From the NCBI GenBank assembly GCA_934045075.1, contig OW203725.1:25149714-25213713 (forward strand): 64,000 nt of DNA, written 5' to 3'. This DNA is from Yponomeuta sedellus. Lineage: Eukaryota; Arthropoda; Insecta; Lepidoptera; Yponomeutidae. The stretch's first letter is position 1. Every line of letters begins with the position of its first letter. A program made the translations under genes and the position numbers. Under the pieces are notes generated by a model. That model saw nothing but the letters and a program-made list of their open reading frames with translations, was not told where the DNA came from and searched no databases. Positions 1 through 11,130 of the stretch are shown piece by piece.

Positions 1-1848
1 TTCCGCTAAAACGGCCGTTTTTGGCGGAAATCAATTAAAGTGCTAGATTGTTGATTCTAGGTTCTAAAAATATTTATCACAGTTGTTATGATTTCTCATG
101 TTCACTTTTAGGTAAAAACGTATTATTAAAAAGTTACTATTTTTATTCCATTAGCGCCCCTAAGCGCTTTAAATGTCACAGGCCAATTCCTTCACTGCCT
201 GGTATGTCACAACATCCACCTAGTAAACTTATATAAGTATTGTACTAATACCTATATTCAAGAACCATTGATAAGTTCATTCAAAGGAGGCGCCAGACCC
301 TTTTAAAAAACAAATTTTATTGTTGAATCGCAAGTAAATCAGGTTTATAATTTGTGAAACAGAAAACAATGATAATGCTGTGTTCAGCAGTAAGTGGAAT
401 GTCCTAAATCTATCAATTTAAAATCTTATTTAATGTTTCTACATGATTTGCTGTCGGTGCACCTTATAAAATAAATAAATAAACGTTTCCTCGAAGTAAA
501 CAGGTGTCGAACATCCGCCACATGGAAGAATGAATATTGGCCTTTTTGCATCTACTTAATGAGATGATTTATACAGAGTCCAGTGGTATCTTCACTCACA
601 CTTGATGGGTGAAGGGACCACTCCGACGCTGTAGTGCCTGGGACATGGTTTCATAGATGGTGAAACGAGAGAAGAAGCCGCGGGTTTCCTCACGATTATT
701 TTCCTTCACCGATAGCGTGTGGTATTGCGACTACAAATTCGTAACTTTGAATGTACGTAACTTTGAAATTAAACAAAGTCATTGGTACATGCCCGCACTC
801 GGGATCGAACCTGGGGCTCTCGCTTGCCAGTCCATGGTTCTACCCACTGCGCTTCCACCGCTTCACGTGGAAGAAAAGTGCTATAAATAAAGGATTGTAT
901 TTGTCCAAATGTCCGTTCTTCTAATCCTCTTTGTGGCCTTTCAATACGACATTTGCGAGTAGAAATACAATAGATAAAAAGATCTTTAACTAATCCTCTT
1001 TGTAGCCTTTCAATACGACATTTGTGAGTAGAAATAAAATAGATAAAAAGATATTTATGTTGACAAAAATCATCTCGCGTTTTTATGATCAATGTTTTGT
1101 TATTCGTGACGTCACAAAAGATCACTGTCTTCGCGAACTCGTAGCGAGAATGGTCTCTTGCACTTTTGCGCTAACAAAAGAACCTAGGGATCAAAGCGCC
1201 CACTAAACTACGCGCGAAGTTTACAGAAGTTGAGCAATACACCGTATTCAATTTGCGATTTTTAACCGTCCGCAAAAAGAGAGATAGAATTTATTTAACT
1301 GTTCAAGAAATTATAAATAAATATAGTCATTCAATCTCACTGGAAAGATCTAATCTATCGACGCGATTAATGGTTTTTTTTTTACATTGATTGTGCTTTT
1401 TTATTTTAAACAAAAATTATTCTCAATAATAATTGATAATTAATAAAAAAACGAACCATGTGCATTAAAATCATAAATAAAATTTAATAAACTACCCATA
1501 ACTTAATATCGTCGCGCCGTCGACACGACCAGGGACCTCAAGGCTGGCTGTAATCTCGGACAGAGGATAAGTCTCGTAGAAACGTAAATACAGAAAAAAA
1601 TATTTTTACAAATAAATCTTCTTAACTTTAAGTGTTTTTTTTACACCATGAACTTACCAAAGAGTTCATATTATAGGAAAGTTAACAGTGATATACATTC
1701 TACAGTTAAGTGTTAAGAAAATTTATTTTTAACATTAAGTGTTGTACACTGATAAAAATACGTCAGTCCAATAAAATTTTGAGTGTTCTCCATTGAACCC
1801 GTGCTTCGCTAGAGCCAAGCTTGTACTCTACTATTCCTACACTCGCAG
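1..1848 (+). other. Presumed intron or 5' flank of the Na+/K+-ATPase beta gene
   Basis: No coding exon is recognisable here. The first recognised exon (1849) starts in the middle of a codon, so at least one upstream coding exon must exist, carrying the cytoplasmic tail and membrane helix. I could not find it in this stretch and infer it lies outside the window. The only structured item is the reverse-oriented SINE at 470-873. The rest is AT-rich with several poly-T and poly-A runs. Confidence 0.5.
470..873 (-). repeat. tRNA-type SINE, family A, reverse copy
   Basis: On the minus strand the element starts near 870 with a tRNA-like head: an A-box-like stretch, then GGTTCGATCCC as a B box at about 803-813. 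It ends near 475 in an (AAAT)n-like tail. The same head and body occur in plus orientation at 46943-47300. Body pieces occur at 27640-27760 and 61396-61530, with a diagnostic block around 'GGACGCTGTATAAATCA'. Pol III-transcribed retroposon; not expected to encode protein. Confidence 0.75.
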
Positions 1849-4800
1849 AGCTGGGAGTATGGCCGCGATCCGATGAGTACTACAGCCGATGGGAAGAGCC
1901 GTTGATCAAGTTCCGCCCCAGCGACCCCGGCAGTTGGCACCCCTGGGTGCGCAGCATCAACGAGTTCCTCTCAGGTATGGTTTGCGTCTCTGCTCTTGCA
2001 GGGCACCTTACCTAAAGCTCGGTACACCTAGGTGTACATTTTACTGCTCTGTGGTACGTAGGTAGGTAGCGTCAACGTGTGCTCGAAAGTGTCCAGTAAT
2101 ATCATAGGAGTTGGTATCCTTCATCCGCAGTTCATCTCATAGCACACGTAAGGGTTGGTATACCTGGATTAGCGTAGTTATCCAAGTATACTCTCAAAGC
2201 AAGCCTCTGAATCTAAGGGTTGGCATCAGGTTAGCTAACGAGCTCGTTCTACTAAGACAAAACGTTACATAATTACTTTAGTGACGAATCACTGACTTTA
2301 ATAAATGTTTCACATCACACTAATATTATCAAGGCGAAAGTTTGTGGGTGTGTATGTTTGTTACTTGTTCACGTCTAAACGGCTGGAGCTATATTAATAA
2401 AATTTGGTATGGAGTAAGCTGACACCCTGGATTAACACATAGGCTACGTTTGCGGGAACATATCTTATCGTTATCAACCCCTGTATGTCCCCACTGCTGG
2501 GGCACGGGTCTCTTCCTGCATTGCAGGAAGGTCAGGCCATACTCCACCACGGGGGCCAAGTCCGGGTTATATCGGGTTATACATATCTTATCCCCATGGG
2601 AAATCGATACACCGCGGGGCACAGCTTTGACGCGTTTGTGTTAGTAAACTGGAAGGGGCAAGTTAAAAGTACGTAGATTTTATATTAGCAAAATCTCGTG
2701 CCAGAGTCGGAGCAACTTACCACCCTTTAAGGCTCTAGAAATATCAGTAGATAGAGCACGACTTTAAGGCTTACATTTTCGACGAGGTTGTAAGGAAACT
2801 GAGGGTGCGACTGCGAAAGGGAGGCGGGTGCTCTACCCTATTCAACGGCCACGTAGATAAAGAATAAATATCATTAGTAACTGGTCCATTCCCTGGCCAG
2901 TGTACGAGAGCGCGGTCCCGGAGAACCCAGCGCGCGCGCCATGCAGCACCCACCACCGGCAAGACCCGCATATGCGGTCGCAGCTCTGCGACGAGGCCAT
3001 GCGGGGCTGGGCGCCCTGCACCGTCGACAACTTCTACGGTTACGCCGACGGGATGCCCTGCGTTTTCCTCCGGCTAGACCACGTGAGTTATTGAACTATC
3101 ATATCAACCCTTCGTATGTCCCTACTGCTGGGGCACGGCTCTCGACCTGCATAACAGGAAGGTTAGGCCATACTCCACCACGGGGGCTAAGTCCGGGTTG
3201 GTGGAGGATTGTAAGACAGCAGCCCTTAAGGCCTCCAACATGGCTTAATGACTGCCTTTACATGTCAGCCGGGCAATGAGAAGCACGGAAACGTTCGGAA
3301 AAAAGTCCACTAGCCCGAGGCAGGTTGCCTGAGACGTTTGGATACGTACTTTTCTTCATAACTAACATTGAATATTATTTTCAGATCCACTACTGGGTTC
3401 CGGAGCCCTACAATGTGTCAGTCGGCCTTGCTCTTCCCAATGATATGCCACAGAACCTAAAACAAATCATCGTAAGTTTTGTCATAAGGTTACATTAAAC
3501 TTTGCTGATTTTCTAAAGTAAAAGTTTACTTGTTTACCTCTCTTCTCGTTGACCGCGACATCTATAGTTGTAGGTCTTAAATTGCTGTTTGTAACTATGG
3601 GGGTTAATAAATTACGATCTGTTCTAAGGTTTGGTAGTTCTTCCTTGTTGGCGCCGTGATATTAAATTTAATAACAAAATTGGAACACAGACTTCGCCTG
3701 TCTGCCTGCCCTAGACAAGACAAGTAACGTTTTTTCAATCTTTATTTACTTTAGGGGCTTTTCTGACGATGACAGTTCCAACTTAGATGCGTCGCGTTGA
3801 AAACATATTATATAAACATTTACATCGACATCACTGTACGTTCTGCCCGCTCAGCACCAGCGTCCCGCGCACCAGTTCGGCGACTACATCTGGGTGTCGT
3901 GCGAGGGCCAGTTCCCCGGCGACCAGGAGAACATCGGGCCCGTGCAGTACGTGCCGGCGGGGCTGCCGCCGGGCTTCCCCACCGGCCGGCTGCACACCGC
4001 CGACCGCATCCCGCGCGCCGCGCGCAGCCAGCCCGACCGAGACCCGGGGCCCCTCGTCGCAGTCTTCTTCGAGAAGCCGCGCAGTGAGTCATGACTGCCT
4101 TGTGCGCTAGCGGTTAACACGCTCGACTGCCAATGCAGAGGTCGTGGGCTTCATTCCCACTGCAGGCAACAAATGGCCTCAGTCTGGGTATTTCAATGCT
4201 CAAACATTTATTTGATGATATGATATCAACCCTTGGTGTGTCCCCACTGCTGGGGCACGGGTCTCTATCCACATAGCAGGAAAATTTGTTTATTTAATAA
4301 CATTACAATTAAAATAACTGCGATGATCTGATTATAATAGCGCAAGGTATTCTAGTTTGGGATTGGCACATGTGATTGTCTTTTGAATAAGTAATAATTA
4401 TTACTATAGGTACCGATATATTTATTCAGTCAAATTGATTATAGTTACTTGGTCAGAATTTTTTAAGCAATACATAATATTATAGAATTGAGGTTCTTTA
4501 AATAGGTAATACTATATTGGTTAAAAAGTGTACAAACTAAAAATAAGATTTGTATTCTTGTAGTTACATCAGATACCAACTAACATTGAAACCGAAATCC
4601 ATTTTGTAAATGGAGTAAATAGACTGCGCGCGTCCAAGCTCCATGACTGATCGTGCTATCCATTTTGCGATCACATCGTTTTGTGCGAACTATTTATGCC
4701 AGGTAATTTCAAAGACATGCTTGATTTAGTAACTATCTGCAACACCTAAACCTTAAAGATTTTTGTCTTACAAAGGTAAGACAAAAATCTAGAATGGCGC

Positions 4801-7592
4801 TCAAAGACGGGGCAGATAAAATCTGCTACAGAGGTGGAAATTAATTAGATTATCTATTGTATACTCTCTTACGATGCCAAAACAGCAATATTAGTACGAA
4901 GGCGTAGCTCGTTGCTACCTACGTCGTCGTAGCATAGGCCTTCTTCATAGACCGGCCGGCCGTAAAAAGGTAGTCCGTAGTAGCCTCGTAGCATAGGGTG
5001 TGCGTAGCGCGTAGCCCGTACCATCGTACGCCTCTCGTTGGTAATTTGTTGAGCTGTATTGTATGTTTTGGTTTTTGACGCTAGTTGGGTTCTCTGCCTT
5101 TTCGCAGAAAAAAATTCGGCCGATTATCATTTTGGCAACTAACGTTTCTAAGAATATAATTTTGCGGAATAATAATTTACCAACTTTTCTTATATATTTT
5201 TTTTTATTTCCCAGCCTCGTAGTTGCCAACTGTTTGTTTGGTTTGCTTTTTATAATGAGATCTTTAAAAATGCTCACTCTTAAGTAGCGTATGTTTTACG
5301 CGTAATATTAATTCAAAACTAAGGCCAAAATTTTTTCTGAGTGAATTTCAACAGGTCTTATAAAATCTTCATTTCCATGTACTTTTTTATCTTAAGGTTT
5401 TTTTACAAAACAAAACTCTTTTATTGTTGTTTTTGATAATTTATGTACTCTTGCTTAATATCTATCTGATAACTTAAAAAACTAGCAAGATAAACTGGTC
5501 TAAAAATTTCGTGCCACGGCGATGAAAGATGAGTGCACGGCAATGAAACAAGCGTCCACGGCAATGAAATAACTGTGCCATAGGAATGAAAGAATCAACC
5601 CACGGAAATGAAAATATATTTTATTTCTCCGAGAGGGAAATGCGAACCCAGATATGGGTCGTTTCTTAATTTTTGACGTCTTTTTTTTTTCAGCCAATCT
5701 TTTTCTCTCCTTTCTCTCCTTCTAAGATAATTTTGGTTTGGGCATCTTGGCAACTTAAAAATAAACAATCCATTATTAAAATCAGACTGCAGTATGTGCT
5801 GGTGCGTTCGTTTGTGAGGGTGTATTATACGATTGATAAAGTACTAAATGTTACTAAAAGATGATAAAATACATTTTCTTTACCTAATCATAACATGGCG
5901 ATGAAAACAAAAGTCACGGAAATTAAATACTTGGCCACGGCAATGAAAATAATTTGTTTTATAAAGCATGGCAATTAATTTTATTGATGTGTCTTTTTTT
6001 TCATTACCATAGCAAATTTCGCCCACGGAAACCACAGCAATGAAAACACGGTGATGAAAATCGAGGCCATAAATAGAAATAACAAAAAATCTATTAACCA
6101 TTCGACAAAATAAACACTTGACAAATAATCATAAGAGAAATAGCGTTCTATCGAATGTTTACTTAAGATGACAATCTTAATTTAAATAGAAGTTATACCT
6201 ATCCACGGCAATGAAAGAAAAAATGTCCAGCAACAAAAAAAATATTGACTTAACGAATATCGCGAAAACGCAGGCACGTGCGTACGTCCTTCTGCGACGA
6301 GCACTTAGGCGGCATTAAACACAAATGTTTCGCGCACCGGGGATGGGAAACAAGTCGTTAGGTAAAACAATATACTTGAACATGATTAGGACACGGCGAT
6401 TAACGGTAGTTCTGGGACAGATACATTTATACTAACCATTCGTTGTACTGTGTAAATATTTCAATAAATGTATTTCGTAACAATACTATGACTATTAATG
6501 TATCAAGTAAAATTAGTTTTTAGTATAAAGAACCAATGAAGAATAATACATAACAAGGTGACGTGCGGACAAACATGGCAATGAAAGATTTCGGGATTTA
6601 ATTTTTTTTTTTTGAGTATTCATTATTCTTATTAACAAAATGTTGAGTGCTACACATAGATTACCATATCATCTAACCGTAAAAAAATGTTAGAACTTTA
6701 ACACTTTCTTTTTTATTACCAATTTCATTGGTGCCACGCAATTTTTAGTTCCGGGAAATTCACCCTTCTGTAAAAAGGCAGAGAACCTTCGGTCTTACAT
6801 GTTCAACCTAACACGCTCTTTCGCGCTCCGCTACGCTACGCGCATTGTCGCTCCTATATTTTTGACGCAATTTGAGTCTCGTCGGCCACCCCTCTAACCA
6901 TTCCTAGTAATATTTTTCTTAAACAAAAATGCAAGTAATTTTTTTTTATCATAAAATCAATGTATGAAAAGGGAACTTACACTAACGAAACTTTATTCAT
7001 CTAATAATTGTTTGGCCTAGCAAAAGACTTGACAAATAATAAATTCCCAAAACGTTTTGTGTCGTTATAATAATCAGCTTAACAATAATCCTACCAAATG
7101 AAACGTTGCGATATAAAAAATTGTAAAGCGTTTATTGTCAACGTAAAAAATAGGTAAAACGTTGATTGGCAAGTGATAATCAGCGTAACAATTTTCTGCG
7201 AAAAGGCAGTACACCTCAATGTGCGACAGTTGACAAATTTAAATTTTCTGTGAGCCGTTTTCAGCATAAATTCACAAAACACATCACAGATGGCGCTTAT
7301 AGGCGTGCACATACAAACAAGAATGGGGACAAGTCGTTTAATAGTTCTGTGGAGAAGTCTGTACATTTTGCTTAGCGCAGATTGGTTTTGACAATCGTAT
7401 TCCGGTTCTCCTGTGGCCACGCGTGTAAGCGCATCTATGAATGGTTTTGTGAATTTGTGTTGAAAACGGCTCCTGCTTATTGCGCCAGGAGGTGTGCTGA
7501 TCAACGTGGAGTGCCGCATCTGGTCCCGGGACATCTACTACGACCGCTCCAGCCGCGTTGGCCGCACCCGCTTCGAGCTGCACATCGAGTAA
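1849..7592 (+). CDS. nrv: Na+/K+-transporting ATPase subunit beta (nervana-like), 3' five exons
   Basis: Beta subunit of the plasma-membrane sodium pump, which folds and traffics the catalytic alpha subunit. Exons: 1849-1974, 2901-3082, 3385-3471, 3855 (or 3861)-4083, 7489-7592 (TAA 7590-7592). All junctions are GT-AG and the phases join in frame, giving about 240 residues. This is essentially the whole extracellular domain. Family hallmarks: the first exon carries DPGSWHPWVRSINEFL; then a Cys-rich block reading APCTVDNFYGYADGMPC; then IHYWVPEPYN; GDYIWVSCEGQ; a Gly/Pro-rich stretch leading to GPLVAVFFEKPR; and a last exon with VLINVECRIWSRDIYYD. The six cysteines known to form three disulfides in this family are accounted for. 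The 5' part (cytoplasmic tail and membrane helix) is missing because it lies upstream. Intron 4 (4084-7488) is 3.4 kb and repeat-filled. Assignment to a beta subunit is firm; which nervana paralogue is not known. Confidence 0.93.
2466..2575 (-). repeat. 3' part of a 5S-like SINE (family C), reverse
   Basis: Matches the 3' body shared with copies at 42200-42320, 49320-49420, 52667-52775 and 60170-60312. It includes 'CCCCACTGCTGGGGCACGGG', which is a short palindrome. The 5S-like head is absent, so this copy is 5'-truncated. It lies in intron 1 of the pump beta gene as seen here. Confidence 0.65.
3098..3345 (-). repeat. 5S-like SINE (family C), reverse, longer copy
   Basis: Begins 16 bases after the splice donor at 3083 and runs through the same 3' body as at 42200-42320. 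It continues into sequence resembling the middle of the family, with 'GAAGCACGGAAACGTTCGG' near the end. It fills most of the 302-bp intron 2. Confidence 0.6.
4105..4285. repeat. SINE remnants: tRNA-like head and family-C tail
   Basis: 4105-4180 contains 'CGCTAGCGGTTAACACGCTC' followed by a degraded B-box-like 'GGGCTTCATTCCCACTGC', the layout of a tRNA-derived SINE head. 4203-4285 repeats the family-C tail in reverse, with the 'CCCCACTGCTGGGGCACGGG' palindrome. Confidence 0.5.
4757..4791. repeat. Perfect short hairpin
   Basis: A 15-base arm 'AGATTTTTGTCTTAC' is followed by 4 bases and its exact reverse complement. The function is unknown. It may be the surviving core of a decayed MITE; no flanking duplication is obvious. 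Confidence 0.6.
5510..6600 (+). repeat. Dispersed degenerate repeats of CACGGCAATGAAA
   Basis: At least a dozen variants of the word CCACGGCAATGAAA occur at irregular spacing, for example near 5514, 5536, 5558, 5599, 5896, 5935, 6030, 6202 and 6574. Four variants lie within about 100 bp at 5510-5610. All are on the same strand. The words are too regular for chance in this AT-rich intron, but the spacing is not that of a simple tandem array. I do not recognise the family. Confidence 0.6.
7250..7473. mobile_element. Palindromic MITE next to the last exon of the pump beta gene
   Basis: The left arm (7251-7315) contains 'AGCCGTTTTCAGCATAAATT'. The right arm (about 7400-7473) is its near-exact reverse complement, including 'ATTTGTGTTGAAAACGGCT', with roughly 75 bp between them. 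No coding capacity. The right end lies about 15 bp upstream of the acceptor at 7488, so it supplies the sequence around the polypyrimidine tract. Confidence 0.75.
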
Positions 7593-8374
7593 GAGCGCTA
7601 AGGAGGTCCGACACCTGTAAAGAGGTCCCAAATGTTACATACCAAAAATGCACGAAAAAGATCTGATCAAACAGGATTTAGTTTATTTAAAAAAAAAAAC
7701 TGGACTCTTTGCTTAGTCCGATTTGCATAGAGGTCAACTGTGTTCTCCACTGAAACTCTTTGTTAGTGCGTTTTGGTTCGAAGAATGTATATTTTATTTG
7801 GTTTTCCAAGCAATCTGCACTGCCGATGCCGCAGTGCCTCTTGTAAATTACAAAGATTTGATTTTAAAAGTAACCTACTATCATGCTATCTAGTACTTTT
7901 ACGTTCAATGTGAATTGCTTGCATAGTAATGACGACAGGTACCTACCTACTTAAGTACCATTTACTTAGACACTTTTTTTTATTTTTCTTATCAGTGGCT
8001 TCGGTGCACCTTTAGTATATCTGGGGCGCTATTACATTGGTCCTCGTCCAAGGATCCTCATCAGAACTGTCTAATACCTTTCAAACACATACACATTTTG
8101 ACATTTTGTAAAATAGGTTAACACATAGGATAGAGTGAACAGTTACGTGATGGAATCTGATAAGTGTGAAATGTGCATGGTACAAGGATGAAAGATTGAA
8201 TTATTAATTGTAAATGGCTTTTTAGAGATTATTTTTATCTGTAAGTAGTTTTGTTGTAGCTAAAGTTAATGGTGTTTGTTATTATTAAGGAAGTAAATAT
8301 ACCTAAGATGTGTAATTATTGATGTCCGAAATCATAAATCTTCGTAATAATCTTACATTAAGCGCCTGTCGTTA

Positions 8375-8380
8375 AATAAA
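8375..8380 (+). terminator. Candidate poly(A) signal of the pump beta gene
   Basis: AATAAA lies 783 bases after the stop codon and is the first canonical hexamer in the right orientation that I noticed. The preceding 3' UTR shows no other gene. A second AATAAA near 9064 is possible. Confidence 0.5.
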
Positions 8381-8482
8381 AGCAAACATTTCTTCTACTT
8401 CTTGTGCCTAGTGCTGTGTTTAATGTTGTAGTACCTATGTACGACCTGATTGAATCATTGCCTGTACCTATTTTACTTGAAA

Positions 8483-8680
8483 GGAGTTTACACGTTCAGT
8501 CTGGCGTCAGTCGACTCCATCAGTCTGGTTAGACTGACGGCAGACTGATTGTCTATTCAGTAGACTGATGGACCAGATTGATGGATATTCGAATATTTTG
8601 ATGCTTCATCTGTCTGCCATCAATCCGAGCTTGATCAAGGTCACGGACTGAACTAACGCCAGACTGAATGTGTAAACTCC
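8483..8680. mobile_element. MITE with about 30-bp inverted ends
   Basis: Starts GGAGTTTACACGTTCAGTCT and ends AGACTGAATGTGTAAACTCC; the ends are inverted repeats with one or two mismatches. The interior is rich in CAGACTGA and TCAGTCTG words. About 198 bp, no coding capacity. The sequence from here to 9346 holds nothing else recognised beyond AT-rich DNA and a CTTT-rich run near 9082. Confidence 0.8.
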
Positions 8681-9346
8681 GTCTTTTTATTAAAAAAATA
8701 TTCTAGTATGATATATATTTATTAAAAAATACCTAAAATACCCGTTAAGCTTGTAGTCATTGTTAAAATAACATTGTATGTGATCGTGATTTTAATTTAT
8801 TAAACGTTAAGAAACCAGCTACTTACATGAATAATTTTGCTGAATTTCCACACGGCGGCGGCGCGGCGGGTCCAACTTGGGGTCGTGTTTTACAGATATT
8901 CACACACTAGCTTTTGCCCGCGACTCCGTCCGCGTGGACTTTAGTTATTCAGCATGCTTCAATAAAAGGTGCACATGACTGGAAGAGATCACTTTTAGTG
9001 ATAAGGCCGCCGTCTGTACTCTTAGGTTAAGAAATAGCTGTGTAATTTCCATTTTTATGTACAATAAAGTGTTCTCTATCTATCTTTCTTTCTTTCTTAT
9101 TAATGAACATTGCAAAACAGACTTTAACCTTCCAAATATTGATTTTTTTTTATGATAATCCGAGATAATAAAATTTATATCGTAGGTACTTATCATGTAG
9201 AAAATACTAACAACTTTAATACCTACTTGTGTGAACTAAGTACAATTCAATTCGTGTAATAATAAAACGTAAATTCAAAGAGCCGCAAAATACTATTTTA
9301 CTATACTATTTTTATTTTTAATGCACTAACCCGTGCTAAGAACAAA

Positions 9347-9519
9347 TTTAAAAACCTATTTAGAGGTTAAAAATTTCACCCATGCTGGGATTCGAACCCG
9401 CAACCTCTGGCTATCCGTGCCAGATACGACCAGACCAGATACTGGCACGGATAGCCAGAGGTTGCGGGTTCGAATCCCGGCATGGGTGAAATTTTTAGCC
9501 TCTAAATAGGTTTTTAAAT
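9347..9519. mobile_element. Fold-back element with tRNA-like arms
   Basis: Two arms of 77-78 bp, 9347-9423 and 9442-9519, are almost perfect reverse complements around an 18-bp spacer. Each arm carries a tRNA T-arm-like block with a perfect B box, GGTTCGAATCC, plus the conserved outer end 'ACCTATTTAGAGGCTAAAAA' or a one-base variant. The same outer ends and block recur at 35773-37545 and 58128-58285. Confidence 0.85.
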
Positions 9520-9618
9520 ACTATTTTACTACCAAAACACTCCCATTGTGCAGTTGTTTTGTTTATTTGTTTTTTGTAAGAGCTCAAAATATTTAATTTT
9601 GACAGAAAACACAAGCTA

Positions 9619-10756
9619 TACCTGAGCCAAATTCGATAACGAATGGCGATAAACAAACCGTTGCTAGGCAACGAATTGTTTACACCTAAAAGGCAGATGT
9701 TAACAACCTTTTTTCTAGAAATCGTTTTCATACAAATAATAATCGTTCCTCCTACTAATGTAAAAAGCTTATTTATGTTTATATGGTCATGATTTTATAG
9801 TGAAAGGCTTAACCGATTTGAATATGACATATGACAACACTGAAATATGAAACACAGATTTAACAAACATCTACGCTAGCCATGCCGCATGATTTTCCTA
9901 ATAGAATTAAGCGCGTTTAAGCAAAAAACATACAAACTCTTCACCTTTATAATATTAATAAGTACCTATAGATGCTACTATGAAAATGAGGAGATTGGGA
10001 CCTACTGCAAATATTGCAATAAAAGAAAGTTCTTTGTATATATTTTTATTCATATGTTCACACTAATCATCACTGTCACTGGCCAAAGAGGAGGATGAAT
10101 TTGTGTCTCCGGAGACTTGAATTATAAATTCATCAATGACATTATCCATTACACCATCAAATTCGGCGTTTTCTTCTCTTCTTTAATTACGTGTTCAACA
10201 CAACGTTGCCATGCTGCTGGATTAATTTTACTTATTGCCTCATCTAACAGGACCTTTATTTAGTTCAGCCATTTAAAGAGTTTTATTTTTGGCAGCAACA
10301 TGGCCTTTTACTTGCCCCCATATGATATCTATCGGATTTAATTCACAATGATATGGGGGCAATCTATAATATTGTTGTCTTGTGCCATTTTGTCACACAT
10401 ATTTATGCTATATACTTATGCCATATACACGTATTGACAAACACTAAACTTCACTTGTTGGCATAAACTAAATTTCCCAAAATGTTTATCACACCTGAAT
10501 TTCATCCATGTTTCTTTTTCTGTAGGAGTGTCGCGTAAAATTAATGTCGATTTTTTTATAGTTTTTTGAAATAACAAGGTAATATGCATGTTGAGTAATT
10601 CTAGTTAAATATGCTGCAATAGGAATTGTTAATAAATATTTAGCAAGTAAAAGGCTATAATCATGTAAACAATAGAAGATTTGTAAAACGTGAGTTGTGA
10701 TAACCTTATATTGGTTTGTTTACCTCTATTCTTTATCGAGTTTGGCAGAACCGGAA
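9619..10756 (-). mobile_element. DDE transposon remnant, family shared with 16368-18504
   Basis: Imperfect inverted ends: 'GCCAAATTCGATAACGAATG' near 9625 against the reverse complement of sequence ending near 10748, followed inward by 'AAACAAACC' on both sides. On the minus strand 10085-10360 encodes a broken transposase C-terminus with the motif RLPPYHCELNPIDIIWGQVK, followed by an Asp/Ser-rich end. Several stops and frame breaks show it is dead. Confidence 0.7.
10085..10360 (-). pseudogene. Broken C-terminal fragment of a DDE transposase
   Basis: The readable piece around 10340 is RLPPYHCELNPIDIIWG. The last acidic residue of the DDE triad is expected in the 'NPIELIW' position of this family; here it reads D. 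Further downstream on the minus strand, residues like SKINPAAWQRCVEHVIKEE appear in another frame, ending in Ser/Asp-rich sequence near 10062. A closely similar fragment lies on the plus strand at 17700-18209. I assign it to the IS630/Tc1/mariner-like DDE group from the motif alone. Confidence 0.65.
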
Positions 10757-11130
10757 GTAGAGCAGTTTGCTTTTTTTATAAGGAATCGGCTTACTCTTGA
10801 CCTCTATATTATTATTCAAGATATTATAATTTTTTTATAAACACTTTAATGAAAAAAAAAAGTCTACAATGTGTCGTGCTTACGAAAGTTTTAGTTCAAA
10901 TACTTTAATGAAAATCGGTGGAGCGGTTTATTTTATAAAAGACTTCGAAGTTTTTTTTAAATAAGTGGCGCCACCTTTGTTCCTACGGGATGTAGGTGTT
11001 GCTGCAGCGGGTAAAATGGTTTGATTCTAATCCCCACTATGACTCCGCGATATAGGTTGCTTCCATCACAAAAATTGTTTTTGAATACAAAAAGTGGCGT
11101 ATTGCAGGGACGTACGTAATAGTAGCGGTT

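Larger units (their letters stand above)
4084..7488 (+). other. Intron 4 of the pump beta gene
   Basis: No gene is visible. Contents in order: a SINE remnant with tRNA-like head (4105-4180), a short family-C SINE tail (4203-4285), a 15-bp perfect hairpin (4757-4791), a zone of dispersed CACGGCAATGAAA-like words (5510-6600), and a palindromic MITE that ends about 15 bp before the acceptor (7250-7473). The rest is AT-rich. Confidence 0.7.

Noticed and set aside
48..236. First coding exon of the pump beta gene
   Set aside because: The translated frame lacks the cytoplasmic Trp/Phe pattern and a membrane helix, and no donor joins it in phase to 1849.
3797..4120. Alternative frames of 66-107 codons on both strands over 3797-4120
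   Set aside because: These are shadow frames of the GC-rich pump beta exon 4; only the frame at 3861 continues in phase with the other exons and shows family motifs.
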